This document shows, in pieces, positions 1 to 9,077 of a stretch of 64,000 nucleotides of DNA. A program made the position numbers and the translations under genes. Every line of letters begins with the position of its first letter. Positions within the stretch are counted from its first letter, which is position 1. Location of the stretch: contig NZ_LN812103.1 in the NCBI RefSeq assembly GCF_000942395.1, positions 900,202 to 964,201 of the forward strand, read 5' to 3'. The stretch comes from Risungbinella massiliensis. Lineage in GTDB: Bacteria > Bacillota > Bacilli > Thermoactinomycetales > Thermoactinomycetaceae. Below the pieces are notes generated by a model. That model did no database searches, was not told the origin of the DNA, and saw only the letters and a program-made list of their open reading frames with translations.

Positions 1-429
1 GAATCACAATCTAAAATGATTTTTTATATGGAGTCAATATAATGAAAAGAGCTGTTTATACTTAATTGTAAGACAAATTAAGAGTCATGTTAGATTGATT
101 GATTTTAATCAAAATTCAAGGTTTCAAGTGCAATTTATCACAAAATAGCTTAGTAATATGAACTTTCGACTAAAAGCCTAGGGGTATCTAATCCCTAGGC
201 TAAGTATATGAACCAAAAAAAAACTAAGTAAATAGTAGATCCCATTTATCGACATTGGAAAAATTGCTTGTCCAACAAAGTATCAATAAGATTGCCCTGA
301 CACTAGCATTATACTTGTTTGAAGAAATAACATTTCTTAGATTATTGCTTAAAAATTCTTTATAGAAAAATGCAACAAAATCACTCTGATATACGTCTAA
401 AAAATAAAGAAGAAAAAAGGGGAGATCTT
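1..429. other. intergenic region upstream of lipoprotein gene
   Basis: No convincing gene is visible. The stretch is AT rich. It holds one clear hairpin at 175-201 (arms AGCCTAGGG and CCCTAGGCT, 9 bp, 9-nt loop) without a downstream T run, so it is not a standard terminator. The gene to the left is outside the window. Confidence 0.5.
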
Positions 430-993
430 ATGCGCTTCATGAACCTCTTGCCCATAATTGTATTGCTTTTTCTTTTAGCGGGGTGTAGGAGTGATATCTT
501 AGCAATAGTAAGTACCAGCAATACTGGCCAATCCTCTAGCAGTTTTAATTCCGACTCTCAAAAAAATTCGAACTCTGATCCCAATTCTCAAAGTGTCTCA
601 ATCCCAGTAAATCAAAAGCCAATTCTGGCTGATGCAAAAGAAATAGACTTTATAAAAAATCACAAGCCTATCATTGTTGGAACCATAACAAAAGCGAACT
701 TTACCAGTACTTCAGCCAATAATTCAGATGGTAGGGAAATCGCAAAAATTGATTTAACATCGATTTTCATTGAAGAAGTCCCTAATAAACCGGATTCTGG
801 GAAAAAGGGAACTATTCATACAAATAGAGAGACGAAATATTTTGTCGAGAAAAATGGCAAGTTATATGTTGGTATTCCATTTGAGCTTCAAGAAGGCCAA
901 AAAGTATCAGTTTGGTCTACACAGGAAGTAATGACTGCTATATACCCTTTGGAAACTGATGGGAAATATATTGTTTATGAGGTCAGTAATTAA
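430..993 (+). CDS. putative lipoprotein, unknown function
   Basis: The 187-residue product begins with a short charged segment, a hydrophobic stretch (LLPIIVLLFLLAGC) and a lipobox LAGC at about residues 16-19, so it is expected to be lipid-anchored at the outer face of the membrane. A Ser/Asn/Gln-rich linker (about residues 30-60) follows, then a mature domain I do not recognise that is rich in beta-forming residues. An in-frame ATG lies 60 bases upstream, but the ATG at 430 sits behind a GGGGAGA ribosome site and gives a proper signal peptide, so I chose it. A strong inverted repeat at 1073-1126 ends the unit. Confidence 0.75.
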   Translation: MRFMNLLPIIVLLFLLAGCRSDILAIVSTSNTGQSSSSFNSDSQKNSNSDPNSQSVSIPVNQKPILADAKEIDFIKNHKPIIVGTITKANFTSTSANNSDGREIAKIDLTSIFIEEVPNKPDSGKKGTIHTNRETKYFVEKNGKLYVGIPFELQEGQKVSVWSTQEVMTAIYPLETDGKYIVYEVSN

Positions 994-1072
994 GTGTGGT
1001 AAGGAGTTAAGTATTTGTATAGTATGGGGAATCCAGAAGAAATTATGACTGAATTCTCTAAAAGAACATATG

Positions 1073-1126
1073 AGCAAAAAATTTTAAGTTATGGTCTTTG
1101 AGGGTTGTAGCTTAGAATTTTTTGCT
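1073..1126 (+). terminator. hairpin terminator after lipoprotein gene
   Basis: Arms AGCAAAAAATTTTAAG and CTTAGAATTTTTTGCT pair over 16 positions with one G-U; the descending arm carries six T and is followed by an AT-rich tail. It could work in both directions. A 28-codon open frame (TTG at 1015 behind AAGGAG) lies just before it; I cannot tell whether it is translated. Confidence 0.55.
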
Positions 1127-1304
1127 TATTTACATCGATTCTTACGAAAATCAAGTGATAAGAATTATGTTAAATGTCATTGTTTTTGCCACGCACCAGA
1201 GTCTGCTGGGAGTAGTTAATGCATGATCTTTGCTAAATAACAAAAGCTAGATTTGACAGTGAAACCAAAACAAGCTCTTCCTTGCTTTCTCCCTTTCCAT
1301 ATGG

Positions 1305-1333
1305 TTAGGGTTATTGTACAATTGTGCTATCAT
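1305..1333 (+). promoter_or_regulatory. candidate promoter of yloU-fakA
   Basis: An extended -10 (TGC TATCAT, hexamer 1328-1333) lies 17 bp after a weak -35 (TTAGGG, 1305-1310). It stands about 40 bases before the yloU start. A better -35 (TTGACA at 1253-1258) has no -10 at the right distance. Confidence 0.35.
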
Positions 1334-1372
1334 GCAATCATAACGTCTAAGAACCTCTCAAGGAGGATGAAC

Positions 1373-1738
1373 ATGAGCTTAGAAGTATCTACCAATCTCG
1401 GACAACTAGAAGTAGCCAATGATGTGATTGCCACGATCGCAGGAGTTGCTGCGATGGATTGCTATGGTTTAGTAGGAATGGCTTCCCAGAGTCAATTAAA
1501 AGATGGCATCACCGAACTATTAGGTCGAGAAAATCTTGCCAAAGGAATTCAAGTTCGTACGGAACCATCTGGTATCATCATTGATATGTACATAATTGTA
1601 GGATACGGTACCAAAATCTCAGAAGTAGCGCATAACGTACAGTCCAAAGTTAGATATACCCTGGATCAAATGGTGGGTTTAAAAGTCCAGCAAGTCAACA
1701 TCTATGTACAGGGTGTACGTCTGGTCAACGAAGAGTAA
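1373..1738 (+). CDS. yloU: Asp23/Gls24 family protein YloU
   Basis: 121-residue Asp23/Gls24-type protein: LGQLEVANDVIATIAGVAAMDCYG near the N-terminus and the IIVGYGTKISEVAHNVQ segment are typical. The family includes membrane-associated alkaline-shock proteins; the small YloU type is almost always next to the DAK-domain gene yloV/fakA, as here. The ATG at 1373 is preceded by a perfect AGGAGG with 6 bases spacing, so the in-frame upstream codons are excluded. The fakA start follows after 12 bases, indicating co-transcription. The exact role of YloU is not known to me. Confidence 0.85.
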   Translation: MSLEVSTNLGQLEVANDVIATIAGVAAMDCYGLVGMASQSQLKDGITELLGRENLAKGIQVRTEPSGIIIDMYIIVGYGTKISEVAHNVQSKVRYTLDQMVGLKVQQVNIYVQGVRLVNEE

Positions 1739-1750
1739 GGAGGAGCAGTT

Positions 1751-3448
1751 TTGGCACACCATACGATTGACGCATCACTCTTCTTGCATATGATGAGGGC
1801 TGGTGCAAAACGCTTGACAAGTCATGTTGAAAAAGTAAATGCATTAAATGTTTTTCCCGTTCCTGATGGAGATACCGGGACCAATATGAACCTAACCATC
1901 ACTTCTGGAGTTGCGGAAATGGAAAAACGAGCTAGCGAAACCACTGTAGGGAAGCTAGCGGAAGCGCTTTCAAAGGGCCTTCTAATGGGAGCGCGTGGAA
2001 ATTCCGGTGTTATTCTTTCACAATTGTTTCGCGGTTTTGCCAAAGCGGTTTTGGACAAAGAGGTTCTAAATGCCCGTCAATTTGCCGATGCTTTTCAACA
2101 GGGAGTAGAGACCGCATATAAAGCAGTCATGAAGCCTGTCGAAGGTACGATTTTAACAGTAGCAAGAGAAGCTGCGGACGCAGGTATGAAGCGCTCTTGG
2201 TCTACTGAAGATCCAGTGGTTGTTTTGACTGCGGTGTTAGATGAAGCAAAGCGGACACTTGCTCGTACGCCTGATATGCTACCAGTATTGAAACAGACAG
2301 GTGTGGTGGATGCTGGTGGACAAGGTTTGGTTTATGTGTATGAAGGTATGTTGAGTGTCATGACTGGAGAGCAAGAGATGGAAGTTGAATTTGATGTTCC
2401 AACTCCTGCTATGACTTCTTTGGATGAGTTAGCAGAAGTAGCACATGCACATAATGCCCAATCGATGATTGATCCAGCAGAGATTGAGTATGGCTACTGC
2501 ACCGAGTTTATTGTAAAGCTAAACATAGATCGCCGCCCAACAGAGAAATTTGATGAGACACGTTTCCGTCAAGATATCTCTCGGTTTGGAGATTCTCTTT
2601 TAGTAGTAGCAGATGATGATTTGGTCAAAATTCATATTCATGCAGAGTATCCAGGAGATGCGATGACCTACGCGCAAAAATACGGAGATTTGATTCGGAT
2701 CAAAATAGAGAATATGCGTGAACAGTATGAAAATGTAACAAGTTCACCTAAGCCAGTTGCCGAAGTAGTACCAGATGAACTAGAACCCGAAAAAGAATTT
2801 GGGATTGTAGCAGTGGCTACTGGAGATGGAATCGCCAAGATCTTCACCAGCGTGGGAGTAGATCAAGTGATCGAGGGCGGGCAATCGATGAATCCTTCGA
2901 CCGAAGATATTGTGAAGGCGATCGAAAAGGTTCATGCAAAACATGTTATTGTTTTACCAAATAATAAAAATATCATCTTGGCAGCAGAACAGGCGCAAGA
3001 GTTGGTAGAAAAGGACGTTACGGTAATACCAACCAAAACCATCCCTCAAGGATTAGCTGCCTTGTTAGCCTTTGAAGAATCATATACAGCAGATAAGAAC
3101 GAAAACAAAATGAAAGAAGCGATCGCCTCCATCCAATCCGGTGAGGTCACGTTCGCGGTACGGGACACCAATATTGATGGTCTCGAGATTCAAAAGGATG
3201 ACTTCCTAGGAATTCGCGAAGGGAAGATCGTGCTAACTGGAACGGACATGCTTGATACATCTTATCAATTAGTTGAGAAGATGGCAGAAGACGGTGCAGA
3301 GATCCTAACCATTCTGTATGGTGCAGAGGTTACCGAAGATCAAGTGAACGACCTAACCAATCGCCTAGAAAATCGCTTCCCAGAGTTAGAATGTGAAGTG
3401 TACTACGGTGGTCAGCCATTATATTACTTTTTGTTCTCAGTTGAGTAG
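1751..3448 (+). CDS. fakA: fatty acid kinase catalytic subunit FakA (DAK2 domain)
   Basis: 565 residues, the usual length of YloV/FakA. The N-terminal DAK2 kinase domain has the DGDTGTNM nucleotide/metal loop (about residues 38-45) and ARGNSGVILSQL; a middle and a C-terminal DegV-like/FakB-binding part follow. FakA phosphorylates fatty acids held by a FakB (DegV) protein, giving acyl-phosphate for PlsY, so exogenous fatty acids enter phospholipid. The start is TTG behind GGAGGAG. A degV gene follows after a terminator hairpin, and plsX, which also deals in acyl-phosphate, is further along in this window. Confidence 0.92.
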   Translation: MAHHTIDASLFLHMMRAGAKRLTSHVEKVNALNVFPVPDGDTGTNMNLTITSGVAEMEKRASETTVGKLAEALSKGLLMGARGNSGVILSQLFRGFAKAVLDKEVLNARQFADAFQQGVETAYKAVMKPVEGTILTVAREAADAGMKRSWSTEDPVVVLTAVLDEAKRTLARTPDMLPVLKQTGVVDAGGQGLVYVYEGMLSVMTGEQEMEVEFDVPTPAMTSLDELAEVAHAHNAQSMIDPAEIEYGYCTEFIVKLNIDRRPTEKFDETRFRQDISRFGDSLLVVADDDLVKIHIHAEYPGDAMTYAQKYGDLIRIKIENMREQYENVTSSPKPVAEVVPDELEPEKEFGIVAVATGDGIAKIFTSVGVDQVIEGGQSMNPSTEDIVKAIEKVHAKHVIVLPNNKNIILAAEQAQELVEKDVTVIPTKTIPQGLAALLAFEESYTADKNENKMKEAIASIQSGEVTFAVRDTNIDGLEIQKDDFLGIREGKIVLTGTDMLDTSYQLVEKMAEDGAEILTILYGAEVTEDQVNDLTNRLENRFPELECEVYYGGQPLYYFLFSVE

Positions 3449-3573
3449 AGCCTCTACACAAAATATAACGGAGAGTATCTTGAGCTAGAGAGCGACTTTG
3501 TCAAAAATAATGGAGCGAGTTTGATCAAGATGCTCGGAGTTAGTGTAATGGATTCAAGACTTTTATCTATTTC

Positions 3574-3611
3574 AAAAGCCGTCTGTTGGTTCAGCCCGAT
3601 AGGCGGCTTTT
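3574..3611 (+). terminator. terminator between fakA and degV
   Basis: Arms AAAAGCCGTCT and AGGCGGCTTTT pair over 11 bp with one G-U and a 16-nt loop. The T run is part of the descending arm. It separates the fakA unit from degV. Confidence 0.65.
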
Positions 3612-3647
3612 GCCCCATCTAGATCAGAAAAGAGGAGAAAGAGACTG

Positions 3648-4514
3648 ATGACCAAAGTGAAGATTGTAACAGATAGTGCGGCGGACATCCCAGCATCTTT
3701 GGTAGAAGAACTTAACATTCAGGTTATTCCGATGCGAGTTCAATTAGAGGGTAAGACTTATACACCTGGTGAAGATCTGACAACGGAGGAATTCTATCGT
3801 TTGTTGAAGTCGGCAAAAGAATTGCCTACCACTTCACAACCTAGCCCGATGGAGATTCAGCTAGCCTATGAACAAGCGATAGCGGATGGTGCCACTCATA
3901 TTCTTGCTATTCATCTCTCCTCTGCGATGAGTGGAACATATCAATCTGCTGCACTTGCAAAATCGATGATAGAAAATCCCTCTGCGGAGATTGTAGTCTA
4001 TGATTCACGTTCTGCTTCTTATGGTAGTGGGCTCATTGTAGTGGCAGCAGCTCGTGCTGCTAAAGAAGGAAAAAGTTTGGAAGAGTGCTTAGAAATAGTA
4101 GAACACTATTCCAAGACTCAAGAAATATTTGTCTTAGTCGACACTTTGGAGTACCTTCAAAAAGGTGGCCGGATCGGGAAAGCATCTGCAATGGTAGGCT
4201 CTTTGCTCAATATTAAACCTATTTTGGGGATTAACCGTGAAGGGGAGATCTACCCTCGGGATAAGGTAAGAGGACGAAATAAAGCACAACAAAAGATCTT
4301 TCAACTCATCCGAGAAGAAATTCCAGCAGGACCTGTCTCAGTTGGGATCATTCACTCCGAAAGCCCAGCAGAAGCAGAAGCATTCCTAGAGTCCATTCGT
4401 GCTCTTGATGGATATGATATACAAGATGCGGTTATTTCTGAAATCGGTCCAGTGGTAGGAACGCATACTGGTGCTGGTACAGTAGCTGCAGTTTTGGTAC
4501 CTCATACGAAGTAA
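3648..4514 (+). CDS. DegV family fatty-acid-binding protein (FakB)
   Basis: 288 residues with DegV hallmarks: KIVTDSAADIP at the N-terminus, TTSQPSP (about residues 62-68), HLSSAMSGTYQSA, and the YLQKGGRIGKASA segment near residue 170. DegV/FakB proteins hold a single fatty acid in a deep pocket and present its carboxylate to FakA. Its position next to fakA supports a FakB role, but which fatty acid it binds cannot be read from sequence. The ATG follows a GAGGAGA site at normal spacing. sdaAB begins 18 bases downstream, so the two are probably co-transcribed. Confidence 0.9.
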   Translation: MTKVKIVTDSAADIPASLVEELNIQVIPMRVQLEGKTYTPGEDLTTEEFYRLLKSAKELPTTSQPSPMEIQLAYEQAIADGATHILAIHLSSAMSGTYQSAALAKSMIENPSAEIVVYDSRSASYGSGLIVVAAARAAKEGKSLEECLEIVEHYSKTQEIFVLVDTLEYLQKGGRIGKASAMVGSLLNIKPILGINREGEIYPRDKVRGRNKAQQKIFQLIREEIPAGPVSVGIIHSESPAEAEAFLESIRALDGYDIQDAVISEIGPVVGTHTGAGTVAAVLVPHTK

Positions 4515-4532
4515 TTTCGGGGGGATAGAAAG

Positions 4533-5192
4533 ATGAAGTACCGTACCGTTTTTGATATTATTGGACCTGTTATGATAGGTCCTTCTAGTTCTCATACAGC
4601 AGGAGCAGCGAGAATCGGTCGAGCTGCTCGTACCATTTTTGGACGAGAGCCACAAAAGGTGACGATTACGCTATATGGTTCATTTGCCAAAACGTATCGT
4701 GGACATGGGACGGATATTGCTTTAGCAGGTGGGCTAATGGATTTTGATACCTTTGATCAACGCATTCCTCAAGCTTTGGAAATTGCCGAGGAAAAAGGGA
4801 TTGAAATCCAATTTGTAGAATCAGATGAGGAAGCTGATCATCCCAATACAGCACGTCTACGTTTAGAAGATGAAAAAGGTAGTGTAGAAGTGGTGGGGAT
4901 CTCGATCGGTGGCGGTAAAATGGAGATCGTAGAGTTAAATCAGTTTGAACTGAAACTATCAGGCAATGATCCAGCTCTCTTGGTATTACATGAAGACCGC
5001 TTTGGAGCCATTGCGCAAGTAGCTACGATTCTCGCACATCATGAGATCAATATTGGATTTATGCAAGTATCTCGTAAAGAAAAAGGGTCTACTGCCCTTA
5101 TGTCCATCGAGACGGATCAGCAGGTAGGAACCAAAATACAAGAAGAGATCCGAAAGCTATCAGGGATGTTAGCTGTGACGGTGCTTCATTAA
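4533..5192 (+). CDS. sdaAB: L-serine dehydratase, iron-sulfur-dependent, beta subunit
   Basis: 219 residues. The N-terminal part matches the serine dehydratase beta domain (FDIIGPVMIGPSSSHTAGAARIG, GSFAKTYRGHGTDIALAGG) and the C-terminal third is an ACT-type regulatory domain (about residues 147-219). With SdaAA it converts L-serine to pyruvate and ammonia in the cytoplasm. The ATG follows a GGGGGGA site. Two-subunit enzymes of this type are normal in Bacillales, and the gene order beta-alpha-recG is conserved. Confidence 0.93.
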   Translation: MKYRTVFDIIGPVMIGPSSSHTAGAARIGRAARTIFGREPQKVTITLYGSFAKTYRGHGTDIALAGGLMDFDTFDQRIPQALEIAEEKGIEIQFVESDEEADHPNTARLRLEDEKGSVEVVGISIGGGKMEIVELNQFELKLSGNDPALLVLHEDRFGAIAQVATILAHHEINIGFMQVSRKEKGSTALMSIETDQQVGTKIQEEIRKLSGMLAVTVLH

Positions 5193-5209
5193 TATAAATT
5201 CGAAAAGGG

Positions 5210-5240
5210 AAAAGGCCGTCCGCCATTAGGTCGGTCTTTT
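5210..5240 (+). terminator. weak hairpin between sdaAB and sdaAA
   Basis: Arms AAAAGGCCG and CGGTCTTTT (9 bp with one G-U) surround a 13-nt loop. The gap between genes is only 69 bases, so this may be a leaky attenuator that sets the subunit ratio rather than a full stop. Confidence 0.4.
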
Positions 5241-5261
5241 CCGCCATGGGAGGGATAACGG

Positions 5262-6149
5262 ATGAAGTTTAAAAATGTAGCAGAATTAGTGGCCTTAGCA
5301 GAAGCAGAAGGAATCTCGATTTCGGATGTAATGTTGGAACAAGAAAGTATTGTAATGAATCGATCAAAAGAAGAGATTTTTGAAGAGATGCGGCACAATC
5401 TACAAGTAATGGAAGATGCTGTACAGCGTGGATTAACGGAGGAAATTCGTTCGCAAAGCGGACTATCTGGTGGGGATGCAAGGAAAGTAAACGACTATCG
5501 GCAAAATGCACCAGTACTCCTATCAGGAGATACGGTACTAAGAGCAGTTTCTAGAGCGACAGCAGTATCGGAAGTCAACGCTGCAATGGGGATTATTGTG
5601 GCAACCCCGACAGCAGGAGCATGTGGAATCTTACCAGGGACGATTTCTGCAGCAGGAGAAAAACTGCAATCCTCAGAAGAGAGCAAGGTGCGTGCGTTGT
5701 TTACAGCAGGTGCGATCGGCTACACTATTGCCAATAATGCCTGTATCTCTGGTGCAGCAGGTGGGTGTCAAGCAGAAGTAGGCTCGGCAACAGCGATGGC
5801 AGCAGCAGCGGTTGTAGAGATGGCAGGTGGCACACCATCTCAATCAGCTCAAGCGGTGGCTATTGCTCTCAAAAATATGTTAGGTCTGGTCTGTGATCCA
5901 GTGGCGGGTTTGGTAGAAGCTCCTTGTGTCAAACGAAATGCTATGGGAGCTGCGATTGCGATGGTGGCAGCAGATATGGCGATGGCAGGAGTACAGAGTG
6001 TGATCCCAACAGATGAAGTGATTAGTGCCATGTACAAAATTGGACGTGATATGCCTGTATCTCTGCGTGAGACAGCTCTTGGAGGCTTAGCAGATACAGA
6101 GACTGGGAGAGCATTGGAGCGGAAGATTTTTGGCAACACCAATAAATAA
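5262..6149 (+). CDS. sdaAA: L-serine dehydratase, iron-sulfur-dependent, alpha subunit
   Basis: 295 residues. The catalytic subunit signature ATPTAGACGILPG, the conserved cysteines in NNACISGAAGGCQAEVGSA and in GLVCDPVAGLVEAPC, which carry or surround the [4Fe-4S] cluster, are all present. It pairs with SdaAB. The ATG is preceded by GGGAGGG. The 3' end overlaps the recG start by 20 bases, implying translational coupling. Confidence 0.94.
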   Translation: MKFKNVAELVALAEAEGISISDVMLEQESIVMNRSKEEIFEEMRHNLQVMEDAVQRGLTEEIRSQSGLSGGDARKVNDYRQNAPVLLSGDTVLRAVSRATAVSEVNAAMGIIVATPTAGACGILPGTISAAGEKLQSSEESKVRALFTAGAIGYTIANNACISGAAGGCQAEVGSATAMAAAAVVEMAGGTPSQSAQAVAIALKNMLGLVCDPVAGLVEAPCVKRNAMGAAIAMVAADMAMAGVQSVIPTDEVISAMYKIGRDMPVSLRETALGGLADTETGRALERKIFGNTNK

Positions 6150-8199
6150 TTTGTCGTTAAACGAGATTTATGTCGATAAGCTGCCAGGTGTAGGTCCGCA
6201 AAAGAAAGAGTATCTAGCGGAACTGGGAATCCACACAGTTGAAGATTTGTTAGGCTATTTTCCATTTCGTTATGAAGATTATCAAGTTACAGACCTTGCC
6301 ACTGCTGAACATGAATCGAAAGTCACAGTGTTAGGCGAGATCTATGGTGCTACTAGTATGCGATGGTACGGAAAACAACGCTCCCGACTATTTGCGCGCA
6401 TTCAAGTGGCAGGCGCTTTTGTTTCCGTAGTATGGTTCAATCAAGCATATCTAAAAGAGAAACTTCAAGCAGGTACCAAAATCTTAGTTACAGGAAAATG
6501 GGATCGGCATAAGCTAGAAATATTAGCAGATAAGACAGTTTTAGGAGAGAAAGAACAACAAAAGCGCATTGGTCAGTTAGAACCAATTTACTCGATAAAT
6601 TCTCATATCAAAATGTATTGGCTGCGAAATTTGATCTACCAAGCATTTGTCACATATGGGAAAGAAATAGCAGAAAATCTTCCTGAAGAGTTGGTTTCCA
6701 AGTATCGATTAGCTACCCGGGCGAAAGCAATGTACAAGTACCATTTTCCTAAAAATGTCTCAGAAGGGATGGTAGCGAGACGTCGGCTAGTCTATGAAGA
6801 ATTATTTTTGTATGAATTACAGTTGATGTGGCTACGCCATACTAGTCGAACGGAAGCAAAAGGAATTGAGCGTGAGTTGGATCGTGTGCGGATTGACCAA
6901 TGGATTGCAGCACTACCTTACCCACTTACTGGCGCCCAACAAAGAGTGGTTGAAGAAATTCTTGTAGATATGGAGAAGCCAGTACAGATGAATCGCTTGG
7001 TGCAAGGAGATGTAGGATCAGGGAAAACAGTAGTAGCTGCGATCGCACTCTATGCCAATTATCTAGCTGGTTACCAAGGCGCTTTGATGGTTCCAACCGA
7101 GATTCTCGCAGAACAACATGCGGATTCACTTCAGTCCTTGCTTTCACCATATGGCGTTAAAGTGGTCTCACTCACTGGTAACATGACCGCACGCAATCGA
7201 AGAGATACATTGGCAGAGATCCAGATGGGCTTGGCAGATATCGTAGTGGGGACGCATGCTTTAATTCAAGAAGGAGTACATTACCGCCAACTAGGGCTCG
7301 CAATTACCGATGAACAGCACCGCTTTGGGGTAAAACAACGTGCCACATTACGGGAAAAAGGGCTTCATCCCGATATTTTATCGATGACAGCTACTCCCAT
7401 CCCACGGACACTTGCGATCACCGCTTTTGGGGAGATGGACGTATCGACAATCGATGAGATGCCAGCGGGAAGAGAGCCAATTAGTACCTATTGGGTCAAA
7501 AAAGATGCATTCCCACGAGTACTGGAGTTTGTTCAAAAGGAATGTCAGTCTGGTCGACAAGCTTATGTGATTTGTCCACTCATTCAGGAATCGGAGAAAC
7601 TAGATCTGCAAAATGCACAAGAGCTTTTTGAACAACTAACGGTTGAATTATCTCCCCTTCGTGTTGGTCTCCTTCATGGCAAAATGAATGCTACTGAAAA
7701 AGAAGAGGTAATGCGTGCGTTCTCTGACAATGAAGTACAGATTCTGGTTTCCACAACCGTAGTAGAGGTAGGGGTAAATGTGCCCAACGCTACCGCTATT
7801 GTGATTTATGACGCGGATCGATTCGGGCTCGCTCAGCTCCATCAGCTCAGAGGACGGGTAGGCCGTGGTGGTGGTGCTTCCTCTTGTATCCTAGTCGCAG
7901 ATCCGAAATCGGAGACAGGAGTGGAACGGATGCGAGTTATGACGGAAACGACAGATGGATTTGTAATTTCACAACGTGATTTAGAGATACGGGGACCTGG
8001 AGATTTTCTTGGAGTGAAGCAAAGTGGATTGCCTCATTTCCGAGTCGCGGACTTAGAGCAAGACCTAAAAGTATTGGAAGTAGCGAGACATGATGCGATG
8101 GAAATGGTAGAACGAAAAGATTTTCTACAAAATCCGGAGTTTAGCAGATTGGTTGAGTACCTTCAGGAAAAAAATATACAAGTAATTACATTTGATTAA
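6130..8199 (+). CDS. recG: ATP-dependent DNA helicase RecG
   Basis: 689 residues, normal for RecG. The N-terminal wedge/OB domain (about 50-170) is followed by the helicase core with Walker A GDVGSGKT, motif II DEQHRFG (DExH type), motif III SMTATPIPRTL and C-terminal QLRGRVGRG. RecG reverses stalled replication forks and branch-migrates Holliday junctions. The start is probably TTG at 6130, inside sdaAA, behind GGAGCGGAAG; a second TTG at 6151 is possible. A bidirectional terminator follows. Confidence 0.95.
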   Translation: MATPINNLSLNEIYVDKLPGVGPQKKEYLAELGIHTVEDLLGYFPFRYEDYQVTDLATAEHESKVTVLGEIYGATSMRWYGKQRSRLFARIQVAGAFVSVVWFNQAYLKEKLQAGTKILVTGKWDRHKLEILADKTVLGEKEQQKRIGQLEPIYSINSHIKMYWLRNLIYQAFVTYGKEIAENLPEELVSKYRLATRAKAMYKYHFPKNVSEGMVARRRLVYEELFLYELQLMWLRHTSRTEAKGIERELDRVRIDQWIAALPYPLTGAQQRVVEEILVDMEKPVQMNRLVQGDVGSGKTVVAAIALYANYLAGYQGALMVPTEILAEQHADSLQSLLSPYGVKVVSLTGNMTARNRRDTLAEIQMGLADIVVGTHALIQEGVHYRQLGLAITDEQHRFGVKQRATLREKGLHPDILSMTATPIPRTLAITAFGEMDVSTIDEMPAGREPISTYWVKKDAFPRVLEFVQKECQSGRQAYVICPLIQESEKLDLQNAQELFEQLTVELSPLRVGLLHGKMNATEKEEVMRAFSDNEVQILVSTTVVEVGVNVPNATAIVIYDADRFGLAQLHQLRGRVGRGGGASSCILVADPKSETGVERMRVMTETTDGFVISQRDLEIRGPGDFLGVKQSGLPHFRVADLEQDLKVLEVARHDAMEMVERKDFLQNPEFSRLVEYLQEKNIQVITFD

Positions 8200-8203
8200 A
8201 AAG

Positions 8204-8244
8204 AAAAAGGCATGATGGGGTGAGCTACCATCTGCCTTTTTTTT
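8204..8244 (+). terminator. recG terminator (copy 1 of a duplicated sequence)
   Basis: Arms AAAAAGGCATGATGG and ACCATCTGCCTTTTT pair over about 14 bp with an 8 T tail. The first 27 bases recur, 24 of 27 identical, at 13196-13222, beyond the ans cassette. 8245-8529 holds no convincing gene; the stretch between this hairpin and ansR is AT-rich. Confidence 0.8.
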
Positions 8245-8529
8245 ATTAGAAGCAGTAGGAGATAGTTTAAAACAGTAGATAGGGCATTTGCAAGAGAAAG
8301 TAGCCAAGGCAAGAATGATCAAACCAAACAAGTAAAATATGTACTGAATCATAGATGACATGGAGCTAGCACCAAAATAATATGTTTCAACTGTTACGGT
8401 TATGTTTATATGATTAGGATTTTAATTTTTGGAAGTAGAGACACTTTTCTTAATTCTCGTAATGATCTAAGCGAAATAAAGACCGCTAAGGATGCAAACA
8501 ATTGGATTATGGATCAGTTTTCTCCCAAC

Positions 8530-8871
8530 TTAGTCAAGCTCTTTTTTGACCTTGATAAACGCTACCATCTGTTTGATTTCTTCTTTTGAAAGAAGCGCCC
8601 CGTCGACCATCAGTTTGAGTTTATCCCATTCCATCAGTTCAATGGAATCGCTTTTTTCCTTCCCAATAGTGGGATCGTCGACTCTACCAAGCAAATAATC
8701 GGTGGAGGTATTGAATAAATCAGCGATTTCGATCAGCGCCTCTAAAGAAGGGCGACGATAGCCTGATTCATAGCCTGCATAAGTACTTTTCGCAATACCA
8801 AGGCGGTCGGCTGTATATTGCAATGACCATTTTTTCTTTTTTCTTAGTGTAGTTAATCGGTCTAAATTCAT
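8530..8871 (-). CDS. ansR: HTH transcriptional regulator, AnsR-like
   Basis: 113 residues. An XRE/Cro helix-turn-helix fills residues 1-60 (LRKKKKWSLQYTADRLGIAKSTYAGYESGYRRPS), followed by a short tail. It sits divergent to ansA-ansB, the arrangement of AnsR, the asparagine-responsive repressor of that operon in Bacillus subtilis, and the N-terminal sequence fits that family. The ATG at 8871 has AAGGAG upstream; a longer frame to 8895 would place that ribosome site inside the gene. It is expected to repress ansAB and perhaps itself. Confidence 0.85.
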   Translation of the reverse strand: MNLDRLTTLRKKKKWSLQYTADRLGIAKSTYAGYESGYRRPSLEALIEIADLFNTSTDYLLGRVDDPTIGKEKSDSIELMEWDKLKLMVDGALLSKEEIKQMVAFIKVKKELD

Positions 8872-8940
8872 ATCCTTACGCTCCTTTTGATTCACAGAGA
8901 TTATAGCATATAAAATTGTACGCGATTTGAATAATATTTC

Positions 8941-8995
8941 TTGGTTATTTCACATTTTAAGACTATAATTGTATTGGAGGTACGCATAAAGCGTA
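8941..8995 (+). promoter_or_regulatory. ansAB promoter with candidate AnsR operator
   Basis: A perfect -10 TATAAT (8964-8969) lies 17 bp after TTGGTT (8941-8946). Just past the likely start point is a palindrome TACGC-ATAAA-GCGTA (8981-8995). The half-site GTACGC also occurs at 8918-8923, between the two divergent genes. Placement is right for a repressor site; binding is inference. Confidence 0.6.
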
Positions 8996-9077
8996 TGGAA
9001 TGCCTATATATGCCTTACTGATCAAATGATTATACTTTGGACAGCATAAAAACTACTTCTTAGAAGAGGTGTAGCAC

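Noticed and set aside
8245..8361. Minus-strand frame with a hydrophobic N-terminus after recG
   Set aside because: It runs into the recG terminator and beyond, with no ribosome site; kept only as a possible relic.
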